64,000 nt of DNA from Myxococcus stipitatus (GTDB lineage: Bacteria; Myxococcota; Myxococcia; Myxococcales; Myxococcaceae), in the NCBI RefSeq assembly GCF_038561935.1, contig NZ_CP102770.1, forward strand, positions 434,001-498,000. Direction: 5' to 3'. Below, one piece after another: positions 17,562 through 25,781 of the stretch. Each line of letters begins with the position of its first letter. The stretch's first letter is position 1. The position numbers and the translations under genes are program-made. Under the pieces are notes generated by a model, which was not told the origin of the DNA, ran no database searches, and was given only the letters and a program-made list of their open reading frames with translations.

Positions 17562-20279
17562 TCAGGCCTTGGGGCGTGGCAGCTCCACGGTGAAGGTGGA
17601 GCCCTCGCCCAGCTCGCTGCGCACGGTGATGTGGCCGCCCATGGCCTCGACAATCTGGCGCGAAATCCAGAGGCCCAGGCCGAAGCCGCCGTAGTTGCGC
17701 TCGGACACGGCGCGCTCGAAGCGGTGGAACAGCCGCGACAGGTGCTCCTCTCCAATGCCGATGCCCCGGTCGCGCACCTCCACGCGCACCGAGTCCTCCA
17801 GGGACGTCACCACCACGTGCACGGGGTTGCCGCGCCCGTACTTCACCGCGTTGCTCACCAGGTTCGTCAGCACCTGGTCGATGCGAAGCTTGTCCCAGAG
17901 CCCCGAGGCCTCCGGCGCCAGCGACAGCTCCAGCCGCGTGCCCGTGCGCTCCAGCTCCGGCTCGAAGCGCTCCACCACCTCGCGCACCAGCGCGGACAGG
18001 TCCAGCGGCTCGGGGCTCAGCTCCAGTCGCCCCGCGCTGATGCGAGACACGTCCAGGAGCTCGTGGATGAGCTGCGTCTGCCGCTTCACCTGCCGGTCCA
18101 CCACCTCCAGCGCGCGTCCCAGCCGCTCCGGCGTCAGGCCCGAGGGCGCTCGCGCCAGCCCCGCCATCAAGCTCTGCACTTGCAACTGGAGTGCGCTGAT
18201 GGGGGTCTTCAGCTCATGGCTCGCGATGGAGAGGAACTCCTCGCGCAAGCGGATGGCCTGCCGCGCCTCGCGGTAGAGGCGCGCGTTGTCGATGGCCAGC
18301 GCCGCGCGACGCGCCAGCTCCTGCGCCAGCGACAGGTCCTGCGCGTCGTAGTCGCGCCGTGACGTGGCGAACGTGAGCGCGCCCAGCGTCTGGCCTCGCA
18401 CCTGGAGCGGCACGCACAGCCAGGCGCAGACGCCCGAGGAGCCGGGGCTCCGCGCGCACTCGGGGGTGTCCGTGCTCGCGCGCGTGCGCAGCTCCGCCTC
18501 GTGGGTGGCCACCACCCGCGACGCGACGGCGAGCCCCGGCGCGGGGTGCCCGTCCCGGGCGCGCAGTCCCGTGTCCTCATGCGCGGAGGCGACGCAGCGC
18601 ACGGCGCCGTCCGGGTCCGTGAGGAACACGCCGCAGGACTCCGCGTAGGACGGCACGGCGAGGTGGGCCACGCGCTCCAGCGTCTGCTCCTGCTCCAGGC
18701 TCGCGGCCAGGACGCCACCGGCCTCCGCGAGGAAGTGCTGCGCGGCCTCGCTGCGCTGCCGCTCCGTGACGTCCACGGCCATGCTCAACACCTGCTCGGG
18801 GCCGCCTCCCGCGGGCTGCACGAGCGCGGTCCACAGCGCGACCTGGAGCGGTGTGCCGTCCTTGCGCTGTCGCCGCATCACCGCGCCGCCCAGCGATTCA
18901 CCCCGGCCGGCCTTCTCCAGGTTGCGGCGGAACTCGGCCTGCTTGTCCGCGGGCACCACGGGCAGCACCTTGCCTATCACCTCCTCGGGCTTCCACCCGA
19001 AGATGCGCTCCGCGGCCGGATTCCACATCCGCACCGTGCCGTCGCTGTCCACCAGGATGATGGAGGCGGGGGAGGCCTGGATGATGGCGGCCAGCCGCTC
19101 GTTGACCTCGGCGAGCTCCTCTCGCGCGCGCTGCTCCTGCTCGAGCAGTCGGGCCCGAGCCATCGCCTGTCCCGCATGGTGCGCGAGCAGCTCCAGGAAG
19201 GCGCGCTCGTCGGGTGCGAAGACGCGAGGCTCGGTGAAGGCGAACAGCAGCACGCCCAGCACGCGGCCCTCGGCGAACAAAGGCAGACACGTCGACGCCG
19301 GAGAGGGCGCGCGCATCGCCTGGCCTCGAATCACATCCAGCTCGGGATAGCGCTCCGCCATCGCCTCGGGGGACTCCACCCAGATGGGCCGGGCCTCCTG
19401 GATGGCGTCCTTCACCGGATGGGGGCCATCCAGGGGGAGCCTGCCGAAGGACTTCTCGAGCGCCTCGGGGTCCTCGTAGCCGGAGCACCGCAGGAGCCGC
19501 GCATGGTCTCCCTCCACCACCCAGAGCACGCCGCGCGCCGCGCCGACCGCCTCCACGCCTTGCTCGACGATGACCTCCGCCACGCGCTCGGCGGACAGCA
19601 CGCGAGACAGCTCCGCCGTCACCCGCTGCAGCCGCGACAGCCTCCCCGCCGCCACCTCCGCCGCCTGCCGGGCCTGCTTCTCCGCCGCGTACGCGCGCGC
19701 CACATCCAGCGCCAGGGCCGCGCGGTCCGCGAGCTCCTGGAGGAGGAGCTGCTCGCCCGCGTCGACGGTGTGCTCGGCCTCCGCCGGGTCCTTCCACACG
19801 GTGAGGGTCCCCAGGCTCCGCCCGCGCGCGCGCAGCGGCAGCACCATCATCCGCGTGAAGGGGAAGTCCTTGAGCAGCCCGTGCTGCTGCGGCGGCAGCC
19901 ACTCGCGCAGCGACTGCGGGTCCAGGTCCGGCACCCAGAGCGCCTCGCCCGTGCGCAGCACTTCGTGGGAAGGCCCCTCGTCCGCGCGCACCGCCGGGGG
20001 ACTGAGCGTCTGGAACAACCGCCGAGCCTCCGGCGTGGCGGCGGCCGAGGCCACGGTGCGCAGCCAGTGGCCATCCTCGGACACCAGCCGCAGCGTGCAT
20101 GCAGCACCCAGCAGCGGCACCACCAGCGCGCACAGCCGCTCCATGACGGCGGGGGGTTCCAGGCTGGCGTCGGCCAGCACGCGCGACGCCTCCGCCAGCA
20201 GGGCCAGCCGCTCCTCCACCTCCGGGGCGTGGGCCCCGAACTGCCGCGCATCTGAGTACCGGGATGCTGCCATGGTCAT
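17562..20279 (-). CDS. GAF/GAF/PAS/GAF sensor histidine kinase (905 aa)
   Basis: Soluble hybrid-input kinase. The domains in order are GAF-like (about 26-190), GAF (about 213-366), PAS (about 396-500, ASPASIILVDSDGTVRMWNPAAERIFGW), GAF (about 516-660), HisKA with the phospho-acceptor His688 (SHELKTP), and a HATPase with N box NLVSNAVKYG, G1 box DRGIGIGEEHL and G2 box YGGFGLGLWI. No membrane segment is visible, so it senses a cytosolic signal. There is no receiver domain and no response regulator next door, so it is an orphan kinase, common in myxobacteria. The start at 20279 (MTMAAS) was chosen over an upstream extension without recognisable domain sequence. It diverges from kup across a 256-bp spacer. 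Confidence 0.88.
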   Translation of the reverse strand: MTMAASRYSDARQFGAHAPEVEERLALLAEASRVLADASLEPPAVMERLCALVVPLLGAACTLRLVSEDGHWLRTVASAAATPEARRLFQTLSPPAVRADEGPSHEVLRTGEALWVPDLDPQSLREWLPPQQHGLLKDFPFTRMMVLPLRARGRSLGTLTVWKDPAEAEHTVDAGEQLLLQELADRAALALDVARAYAAEKQARQAAEVAAGRLSRLQRVTAELSRVLSAERVAEVIVEQGVEAVGAARGVLWVVEGDHARLLRCSGYEDPEALEKSFGRLPLDGPHPVKDAIQEARPIWVESPEAMAERYPELDVIRGQAMRAPSPASTCLPLFAEGRVLGVLLFAFTEPRVFAPDERAFLELLAHHAGQAMARARLLEQEQRAREELAEVNERLAAIIQASPASIILVDSDGTVRMWNPAAERIFGWKPEEVIGKVLPVVPADKQAEFRRNLEKAGRGESLGGAVMRRQRKDGTPLQVALWTALVQPAGGGPEQVLSMAVDVTERQRSEAAQHFLAEAGGVLAASLEQEQTLERVAHLAVPSYAESCGVFLTDPDGAVRCVASAHEDTGLRARDGHPAPGLAVASRVVATHEAELRTRASTDTPECARSPGSSGVCAWLCVPLQVRGQTLGALTFATSRRDYDAQDLSLAQELARRAALAIDNARLYREARQAIRLREEFLSIASHELKTPISALQLQVQSLMAGLARAPSGLTPERLGRALEVVDRQVKRQTQLIHELLDVSRISAGRLELSPEPLDLSALVREVVERFEPELERTGTRLELSLAPEASGLWDKLRIDQVLTNLVSNAVKYGRGNPVHVVVTSLEDSVRVEVRDRGIGIGEEHLSRLFHRFERAVSERNYGGFGLGLWISRQIVEAMGGHITVRSELGEGSTFTVELPRPKA

Positions 20280-20441
20280 TGCGCCCCCGCGCCGGCATGG
20301 GAGCACGGGATGGTGGCGTGAGGCATGTCCCCGGTTGCCCTGCGGCCCTCCTTCATGGCTGGACAACATCCGCCCTTCCGGGACTGTTCGCTCCGGACGC
20401 ACGCTCCGTCGCACACCTGCCGGCGGAGACGGGCCGGGGGA

Positions 20442-20464
20442 GGGTGTCGCACATGTGCGCACCC
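20442..20464. promoter_or_regulatory. Large dyad upstream of kup
   Basis: The centre CGCACATGTGCG (20448-20459) is a perfect 12-bp palindrome. It is flanked by GGGTG on the left and CACCC on the right, with one extra T at 20447, so the dyad has 11-bp arms. It lies 72 bp before the kup start and about 165 bp before the divergent kinase start, in the right place for an operator; it could also form a hairpin in the kup leader. Confidence 0.45.
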
Positions 20465-20535
20465 GGACGTTGGAATCCACGGAAGGGGGCGTCGGGTGGG
20501 TTGCTCCTCCCTAGGGTTCGGCTAAAGGGGGGGCC

Positions 20536-22461
20536 GTGAAAGACACCTCCACTGGTGCGCCGAGCGGGGAGGCGGTTCGGGAAGGCCCGGACACCTTCAA
20601 ACGCACGGCGCTCCTGGCCCTCGGGGCCCTGGGCATCGTCTACGGTGATATCGGGACGAGCCCCCTGTACGCGTTGCGCGAGTGTTTCACCGGCCCGCAC
20701 GGCATCGCACCCACTCCCACGAATGTGCTGGGGGTGCTGTCGCTCATCTTCTGGACCCTGCTCATCATCGTCTCGGTGAAGTACCTCATCTTCGTGATGC
20801 GGGCGGACAACCGGGGCGAGGGCGGCATCCTGGCGCTGATGGCGCTGGCCATGCAGCGGCAGCGGGGACAGTCCGCGCCCGTGGCCCGCCCGGTGCTCAT
20901 CACCCTGGGCATCTTCGGCGCCGCGCTGCTCTACGGTGACGGCCTCATCACCCCGGCCATCACGGTGCTCAGCGCGGTGGAGGGCCTCAGCGTGGCCACG
21001 CCCGTGTTCGAGCCCTTCATCGTCCCCATCACCCTGGCCATCCTCACGATGCTCTTCGTGGTGCAGCGCCATGGCACCGCGCGCATCGGCTCCCTCTTCG
21101 GCCCGGTGATGTGCGTGTGGTTCTTCACGCTGGCCGCGTTGGGCGTGAAGGAGCTGGTGCACAACCCCGCCGTCCTGAGCGCGCTGTCGCCCGTGCACGG
21201 CGTCATGCTCCTGGTGCACAACGGCTGGCACGGCTTCCTGGTGCTGGGCGGCGTGTTCCTGGTGGTGACGGGCTGCGAGGCGCTCTACGCGGACATGGGC
21301 CACTTCGGGTGGAAGCCCATCCGCTGGGCCTGGTTCGGCGTGGTGCTGCCCTCGCTGATGCTCAACTACCTGGGCCAGGGCGCGCTCCTCCTGCGGGACG
21401 CGAGCGCCGCGCGCAACCCGTTCTACCTCCTGGCCCCGTCGTGGATGCTCTACCCGCTGGTGGCGCTGTCGGCCGTGGCGGGCATCATCGCGTCGCAGGC
21501 CCTCATCTCCGGCGCCTTCTCGCTCACCCGCCAGGCCATGCAGCTGGGCTACAGCCCGCGCATGGAGGTGGTGCACACCTCCGCGGAGGAGATGGGCCAG
21601 ATTTATCTGCCCGGCATCAACTGGGCGCTGATGGTGGGCGTCTTCACGCTGGTGGTGACCTTCCGCTCCTCCAGCGCGCTGGCCTCCGCGTACGGCATCG
21701 CGGTGTCCACCACCATGGTCATCACCTCCATCATGGCCTACGTCGTGGCGCGCGAGCGCTGGGGCGTCAGCCGCGCCGTGGCCATCCCCGTCGCGGGCCT
21801 CTTCCTCACGGTGGAGCTGGCCCTCTTCAGCGCCAACGCGATGAAGCTGGCGGACGGCGGCTGGTTCCCGCTGCTTCTGGCCGTGGTCATCTTCACGCTG
21901 ATGACCACGTGGAAGCGCGGCCGGGCCATCCTGGCCGCGAAGCTGCGCGCCTCCAGCATCCCCCTGAAGGAGCTGCTGGGCAGCTTCGGCGACCACCCGC
22001 CCCTGCGCGTGTCCGGCACCGCCATCTTCATGACGGGCAACGCGGAGGGCACGCCCCCGGCGCTCCTGCACAACCTGAAGCACAACAAGGTGCTGCACGA
22101 GCAGGTGGTGCTCCTGACCATCCTCTCGGAAGACGTGCCGCATGTCCCCGGCGCCGAGCGCGTGGTGGTGGAGCCCCTGGAGCAGGGCTTCGTCCGCGTG
22201 GTGGCCACCTACGGCTTCATGGAGAACCCCAGCATCCCGGACGTGCTCAAGCGCTGCCGGGAGAAGGGGCTCCAGTTCCAGCTCATGGGCACCAGCTTCT
22301 TCCTGGGCCGCGAGACGCTCATCCCCACCAAGCGCCCCGGCATGGCCGTGTGGCGCGAGGCCCTCTTCTCCTGGATGAGCCGGAACGCTCGCAGTGCGAC
22401 CGCCTACTTCCGGATTCCCCCCAACCGCGTGGTGGAGCTGGGCAGTCAGGTGGAGCTGTAA
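20536..22461 (+). CDS. kup: Kup-type potassium uptake transporter (641 aa)
   Basis: GTG start at 20536 after AAAGGGGGGG. The protein begins with the signature TFKRTALLALGALGIVYGDIGTSPLYALRE and has about 12 hydrophobic spans to residue ~430, followed by a cytosolic C-terminal domain (GTAIFMTGNAEGTPPALLHNLKHNKVLHEQVVLLTI). This is the HAK/KUP/KT family of proton-coupled K+ importers in the inner membrane. Other family marks are YGDGLITPAITVLSAVEGL and GCEALYADMGHFG. The length is normal. It is monocistronic, with a dyad upstream and a strong hairpin 14 bp after the stop. Confidence 0.96.
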   Translation: MKDTSTGAPSGEAVREGPDTFKRTALLALGALGIVYGDIGTSPLYALRECFTGPHGIAPTPTNVLGVLSLIFWTLLIIVSVKYLIFVMRADNRGEGGILALMALAMQRQRGQSAPVARPVLITLGIFGAALLYGDGLITPAITVLSAVEGLSVATPVFEPFIVPITLAILTMLFVVQRHGTARIGSLFGPVMCVWFFTLAALGVKELVHNPAVLSALSPVHGVMLLVHNGWHGFLVLGGVFLVVTGCEALYADMGHFGWKPIRWAWFGVVLPSLMLNYLGQGALLLRDASAARNPFYLLAPSWMLYPLVALSAVAGIIASQALISGAFSLTRQAMQLGYSPRMEVVHTSAEEMGQIYLPGINWALMVGVFTLVVTFRSSSALASAYGIAVSTTMVITSIMAYVVARERWGVSRAVAIPVAGLFLTVELALFSANAMKLADGGWFPLLLAVVIFTLMTTWKRGRAILAAKLRASSIPLKELLGSFGDHPPLRVSGTAIFMTGNAEGTPPALLHNLKHNKVLHEQVVLLTILSEDVPHVPGAERVVVEPLEQGFVRVVATYGFMENPSIPDVLKRCREKGLQFQLMGTSFFLGRETLIPTKRPGMAVWREALFSWMSRNARSATAYFRIPPNRVVELGSQVEL

Positions 22462-22474
22462 TCCCCGCCTTCTT

Positions 22475-22508
22475 CGGCCCCAGGCCCTCTTCGTGAGGGC
22501 CGGGGCCG
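22475..22508 (+). terminator. kup terminator hairpin
   Basis: 22475-22481 (CGGCCCC) pairs with 22502-22508, and after a bulged A22482, 22483-22489 (GGCCCTC) pairs with 22495-22501, closed by a TTCG-type loop. This gives 14 bp of GC-rich stem starting 14 bp after the stop codon. There is no T-tract, as is common in GC-rich genomes. Confidence 0.65.
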
Positions 22509-22600
22509 GGAAAATGCGCGGGAAATTCCTTGCGCGCCGGCGCGCCTCCACCCGTGTCCTTCCGGGTGGAAAAGCCGCCCGGATTGGAATCGTTCTGAAT

Positions 22601-22662
22601 CACCATCACTTCTCCTACGGTGTCCAGAAAGACGCACTGCGTCTGACGCCTCAGTGATGGTG
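22601..22662 (+). ncRNA. Nested inverted repeats, possible structured RNA
   Basis: Outer arms CACCATCACT (22601-22610) and AGTGATGGTG (22653-22662) are perfectly complementary over 10 bp. Inside, AGACGC (22630-22635) and GCGTCT (22639-22644) form a second perfect stem with a 3-nt loop. The two stems stack into an elongated structure about 62 nt long. It is neither next to a T-tract nor close to a stop codon (140 bp from kup), so it reads more like a small RNA or cis-element than a terminator. I cannot match it to a known riboswitch. Confidence 0.3.
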
Positions 22663-22671
22663 TAACTCTTC

Positions 22672-22700
22672 GGAAACACGGCGATGGGTTGAGCGATAAT
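22672..22700 (+). promoter_or_regulatory. Possible ECF-sigma-type promoter
   Basis: GGAAAC at 22672-22677 and GATAAT at 22695-22700 are separated by 17 bp, as in ECF-sigma promoters with a GGAAC-type -35 element. The next start codon is about 265 bp downstream, so the transcript would have a long leader. Weak evidence. Confidence 0.2.
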
Positions 22701-22964
22701 GGGGTGGAACCTACCCCGTGAGGCGCCCTGATGCTGCGCGGCGAGTGTGGGTTTCTGGAGGTTCGGCGGTCACTCCAGGTGACATGGAGACGGTGTTTTT
22801 GTCCCGCTCCGGCGTAAAATTACCGCCCACCAGCAACAAATCACGCGTCGCGGCGAGAATATTTTCACCAGACAGAAAAAGTCCTGTACTGGCGGAAGTA
22901 TCTTCGTTTACAGTGCTTTCAGGTGTCGCGCAGAACCCCCGTGTCCGAACTGAGGTCAGCCCCC

Positions 22965-23996
22965 ATGCTCGACGTCGCCCCCCACGCCGCCGCCTCGCTC
23001 CTCTCCTCTGGTCTGTCTTCGGTTTCGCCCGCGGTGACGCCGTGGACGGAGCAGCCGCAGCGCGACTGGTCGAACCTGGCGCCGCACACGGTGCTGACGG
23101 CCGCGGAGCTGTACCCGCGCATCTGCGTGAGGGACCCGTACTTCGCGCTGAAGGACGTGACGGTGATGGGGCAGGGCGAGGTGGTCGCGCGCATCCCGGT
23201 GCAGCAGGACCCGGACGCGGAAGCGGGCATCATCGGCATCGCGGAGGCCGGCCGCCACATGGCCATCCTGGGCTCGTGCGCCGCGGCGCTGGTGACGCCC
23301 AAGGACGGGCAGCACTTCTACCTGGCGTGCGGCGCGCGCGGTGAGTGGCTGAACCGCGGGGCGACGGGCCGCGCCACGGATCTGCTCTGGGGCCTGGCGC
23401 AGGCGTCCCTCACGGGCAAGCGCACGGCCACCGCGCGCACGCTGCTGTCCAACTCGGACGGCACCCCGGTGTTCCGCCTGGAGGTGGACTACAACGTCCT
23501 CTCCGCCGCCGCCTTCACCCGCCTCTTCGGCGAGGCGCGCGTGGACATGCGCCGCGAGCCCCGTCGCGACGACGGCGTGCAGCGCACCCCCGAGGAGTGG
23601 GCGCGGATGCGGCAGAACCCCTACTCGAAGGCGCTGGCGCTGCACGACTGGCGCCCGGACGGTGAGAGCCTCACCGCCTCGCTGGGCCCGGTGACGGTGG
23701 ACCTGTGCAAGGGCCACTTCGCCCTGCACCCGGTGATGCCCGTGGCGGTGGTGGCCAGCGGCATGACGCGCGTGGCGACCACGCTGCTGCGCAAGCTGGA
23801 GGGGGCGCCGTGGGCCCGCGTCCTGGCCAAGGACGTGCGCCTGAAGGCGGACAGCCTGGCCTACGCCGGCCAGACGGTGACGTTCGGCGCGGCGCGCCGC
23901 TCGCACGAGGGCGCCGACCACACCTTCACGTGCCAGGCCTCCGTCGGTGAGCGCGTCGTCGCGGAGCTGGACGTCACCTTCGAGCGCGTGGAGTAG
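22965..23996 (+). CDS. Hotdog-like (FabZ-type) protein of unknown substrate (343 aa)
   Basis: I chose ATG 22965 (MLDVAPHAAAS), with GAGG nine bases upstream, over an earlier GTG. The C-terminal half contains LCKGHFALHPVMPVAVVASGMTRVATTLL, similar in spacing to the GHFPxxPVMPG motif of FabZ/FabA hotdog dehydratases, and VRLKADSLAYAGQTVTFGAAR resembles a second hotdog strand set. The first half (about 20-190) may be another hotdog unit (VVARIPVQQDPDAEAGIIGIAEAGRHMAILGS). A double-hotdog protein acting on acyl-thioesters is plausible, but no catalytic dyad is certain. Cytoplasmic. It ends at the stop of the convergent TIGR02265 gene with no spacer. Confidence 0.6.
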   Translation: MLDVAPHAAASLLSSGLSSVSPAVTPWTEQPQRDWSNLAPHTVLTAAELYPRICVRDPYFALKDVTVMGQGEVVARIPVQQDPDAEAGIIGIAEAGRHMAILGSCAAALVTPKDGQHFYLACGARGEWLNRGATGRATDLLWGLAQASLTGKRTATARTLLSNSDGTPVFRLEVDYNVLSAAAFTRLFGEARVDMRREPRRDDGVQRTPEEWARMRQNPYSKALALHDWRPDGESLTASLGPVTVDLCKGHFALHPVMPVAVVASGMTRVATTLLRKLEGAPWARVLAKDVRLKADSLAYAGQTVTFGAARRSHEGADHTFTCQASVGERVVAELDVTFERVE

Positions 23997-24578
23997 TCAC
24001 TCCCAGGTGATGTCGTAGTCCACGCGGTCGATGCCCTGGGGATGGGCCTTCGCCGTGCCCTTGAGTCCCAGGACCTTGAGCGCGCCGGTGAGGATGCCCT
24101 CGTGGTACGCGGGGGGCAGCATGTCCCGCCGGACGCGAAGCGTGCCGGACTTGGGCCCCGTCGTCACATACTCGCGGGTGCCGTACGTGACGGCCGCGCT
24201 GTAGCCCATCTGCGCTCCGGAGAAGAGCTTCTGCGGGTCTCCCCGGGAGATGATGCCGAAGATGAGCATCCCCGGGCCGGTGGAGTAGCGCGTGACGTTG
24301 GACTCGCCGCACGCGTGGTACACGGCGTCCTCCGTCCCCATCTCCTGCTCGAGCGCGTCCGCCGCGACGTAGAGCAGGTTCAGGAACTCGCGCACGGAAT
24401 AGGTGCGCAGGTCCGAGTAGTCCTTGGCCAGCTCGCCCACGCGCACCTTCTCCAGCGCGGCCAGGCCCGCCTTCTGCTGGATGAGGCTGAACACGGCCTT
24501 GAAGAACAGCCCGCGCACCGCGTCGCCGGGCTGGGTGGCCGCGAGCCTCGCGGCGAGCTCGGCCTTGTTGGACGGCAT
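23997..24578 (-). CDS. TIGR02265/DUF2378 family protein (193 aa)
   Basis: ATG at 24578 is preceded on the minus strand by GGAGGAGAGGAG. The sequence has the layout of the mainly myxobacterial TIGR02265 family: AVRGLFFKAVFSLIQQKAGL, YSVREFLNLLYVAADAL, GPGMLIFGIISRGDPQKLFSGAQMGY and the end RVDYDITWE. The core resembles the helical/beta ligand-binding fold seen in heme-NO-binding-like proteins, but that is only an impression. No signal peptide. The function is not established; expansion of the family in myxobacteria suggests signalling. It is followed by the metallophosphoesterase in the upstream direction, 52 bp away, possibly as an operon. Confidence 0.75.
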   Translation of the reverse strand: MPSNKAELAARLAATQPGDAVRGLFFKAVFSLIQQKAGLAALEKVRVGELAKDYSDLRTYSVREFLNLLYVAADALEQEMGTEDAVYHACGESNVTRYSTGPGMLIFGIISRGDPQKLFSGAQMGYSAAVTYGTREYVTTGPKSGTLRVRRDMLPPAYHEGILTGALKVLGLKGTAKAHPQGIDRVDYDITWE

Positions 24579-24630
24579 GTCTCCTCTCCTCCTCCAGCCC
24601 CTGGGACACGAAGTGGCGTGGAGCTTAGCC

Positions 24631-25386
24631 TCACGGCGAAAGCGGGGGCACCACCTCATCCAGCAGCACGGGCGCGAAGCCGGCCGCGTCGCATGACGCC
24701 AGCACGTAGCGCACGCCGGCCCGCTCTCCGGTGAAGCCCGCGGGGATGCCGGTGGAGTGCAGGTGGCCGTACACGCAGACCTTGGGCTGGAAGGCCTCGA
24801 TGGGGGCGCTGAAGGCGGTGGCCTTCTCGTTGGCGTACAGCGGCGGGAAGTGCACCGCGGCCACGCGCACCAGCGGCGTGGGGCTGGCGGCCTCCTTCTT
24901 CTTCGCGTCCTCGATGGAGGTCGCCAGGCGCCGCGTCTCCCGCTCCACGTAGCCCAGCTCCATGGGCTCATCGCCCATCTCTCCGCCGGGCATGGGAGGC
25001 GCCTCGGGCGCGGTCCACAGCCGCGTTCCCGCAATCACCCAGGGCCCCATGACGGCGGCGCTGTTGTGCAGGAAGGCCTCCAGCGTGCGGAACGGCTCCA
25101 GGAGCTTGCGCAGCTTCGACGCCGAGTCGCCCCACCAATAGTCATGGTTGCCGCGCACCAGCACCTTGCGCCCCGGCCGCGCGTCCAGCCACGCCAGGTC
25201 GTCCATCACCTCGTGGGGGCGCGTGGCCCAGGAGATGTCACCAGCGACGATGACCACATCCTCGGGCCTCACCCGCTCGTCCCAGGCGCGCTGGAGGGGG
25301 AGGGGATGGTCCATCCACCCGAAGCGCTGCATGTCCTTCTGCCGGGTGGAGGGGAGGTGGGTGTCGCCGATTCCGAAGAGCCGCAT
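24631..25386 (-). CDS. Calcineurin-like metallophosphoesterase (251 aa)
   Basis: All metal-site motifs are visible: GDTH (Asp8, His10), GDISW (Asp50), GNHD (Asn80, His81, Asp82), VHFPP (His179) and GHLH (His208, His210). This is a complete binuclear phosphoesterase site. The family acts on phosphomono- or diesters of nucleotides, proteins or lipids; the substrate cannot be told. No signal peptide or membrane segment. It is probably transcribed with the TIGR02265 gene (52 bp downstream). It diverges from the peptidoglycan hydrolase gene across 395 bp. Confidence 0.92.
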   Translation of the reverse strand: MRLFGIGDTHLPSTRQKDMQRFGWMDHPLPLQRAWDERVRPEDVVIVAGDISWATRPHEVMDDLAWLDARPGRKVLVRGNHDYWWGDSASKLRKLLEPFRTLEAFLHNSAAVMGPWVIAGTRLWTAPEAPPMPGGEMGDEPMELGYVERETRRLATSIEDAKKKEAASPTPLVRVAAVHFPPLYANEKATAFSAPIEAFQPKVCVYGHLHSTGIPAGFTGERAGVRYVLASCDAAGFAPVLLDEVVPPLSP

Positions 25387-25623
25387 GGGCCTCTCATAGC
25401 GGATGACGTGGCCTCCGGGACTCGTTTCCGGTCTGGCGCGAAAAGATGGAAGCCATGAAAATATGTGTAACGACTTTTTACGTATCGCCTGTCTTGAAAC
25501 ACGCCACTGCGACAGCTCCGGCCATTTCTGGGGGTGGAGGCGGGTGGTTTGGTGTGGGGCTCATCCTGATTTCAAGGGGTTGAAATGTTGAGTTGGGAAT
25601 CGGGGGTTGAGAACCCGTGAGTG

Positions 25624-25647
25624 AGGTGGAGCATGGATGCACCACCT
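25624..25647. promoter_or_regulatory. Dyad in the leader of the peptidoglycan hydrolase gene
   Basis: AGGTGG (25624-25629) pairs with CCACCT (25642-25647), and GCAT (25631-25634) pairs with ATGC (25637-25640), interrupted only by one A-A mismatch. The 24-bp dyad could be an operator or a leader hairpin. Confidence 0.35.
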
Positions 25648-25686
25648 GGCCCGGCGTCTCCCGGCGAAACACGGGGAATTCCTGGT

Positions 25687-25702
25687 TGGCATGCATGGTG
25701 CT
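25687..25702 (+). promoter_or_regulatory. Possible sigma-54 promoter element
   Basis: TGGCATGCATGGTGCT has GG and GC separated by exactly 10 bp and matches TGGCA at -24 and GC at -12, but lacks the TT before GC. It lies about 80 bp before the ATG of the hydrolase gene, with correct orientation. Confidence 0.3.
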
Positions 25703-25781
25703 CAAGGCGGGCGGCTGTACCGCGCCCAATGACGGGTGCGGAACGCAGAGCTGCTTGACCCCCCGAAGGAGCTCCATCCCC

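Larger units (their letters stand above)
22462..22964. other. 503-bp intergenic region rich in dyads
   Basis: No convincing gene is visible. In order it holds the kup terminator hairpin; a 14-bp palindrome GCGCGCCGGCGCGC (22532-22545); a stem-loop 22547-22570 (TCCACCCG/CGGGTGGA); a nested pair of inverted repeats 22601-22662; an ECF-like promoter candidate (GGAAAC at 22672, GATAAT at 22695); a small hairpin GGGGT/ACCCC (22701-22717); a short dyad GTCAC/GTGAC (22769-22783); and a relatively AT-rich stretch at about 22795-22920 before the next gene. The number of structures suggests a regulatory or structured RNA. Confidence 0.6.
25387..25781. other. 395-bp divergent intergenic region
   Basis: No gene seen. 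Notable content is an AT-rich patch at about 25440-25500, unusual for this DNA and suitable for promoter opening; the hairpin ATTTCAA-GGGG-TTGAAAT (25569-25586); the dyad 25624-25647; a CCCGGCG direct repeat separated by 3 bp near 25653; and a possible sigma-54 element at 25687. The promoter for the metallophosphoesterase should also lie here. Confidence 0.6.

Noticed and set aside
22718..23344. Open frame starting upstream of, and overlapping, the hotdog-like gene
   Set aside because: The residues have low-complexity Arg/Gly composition after the first 60 codons and overlap the better-supported gene in another frame.
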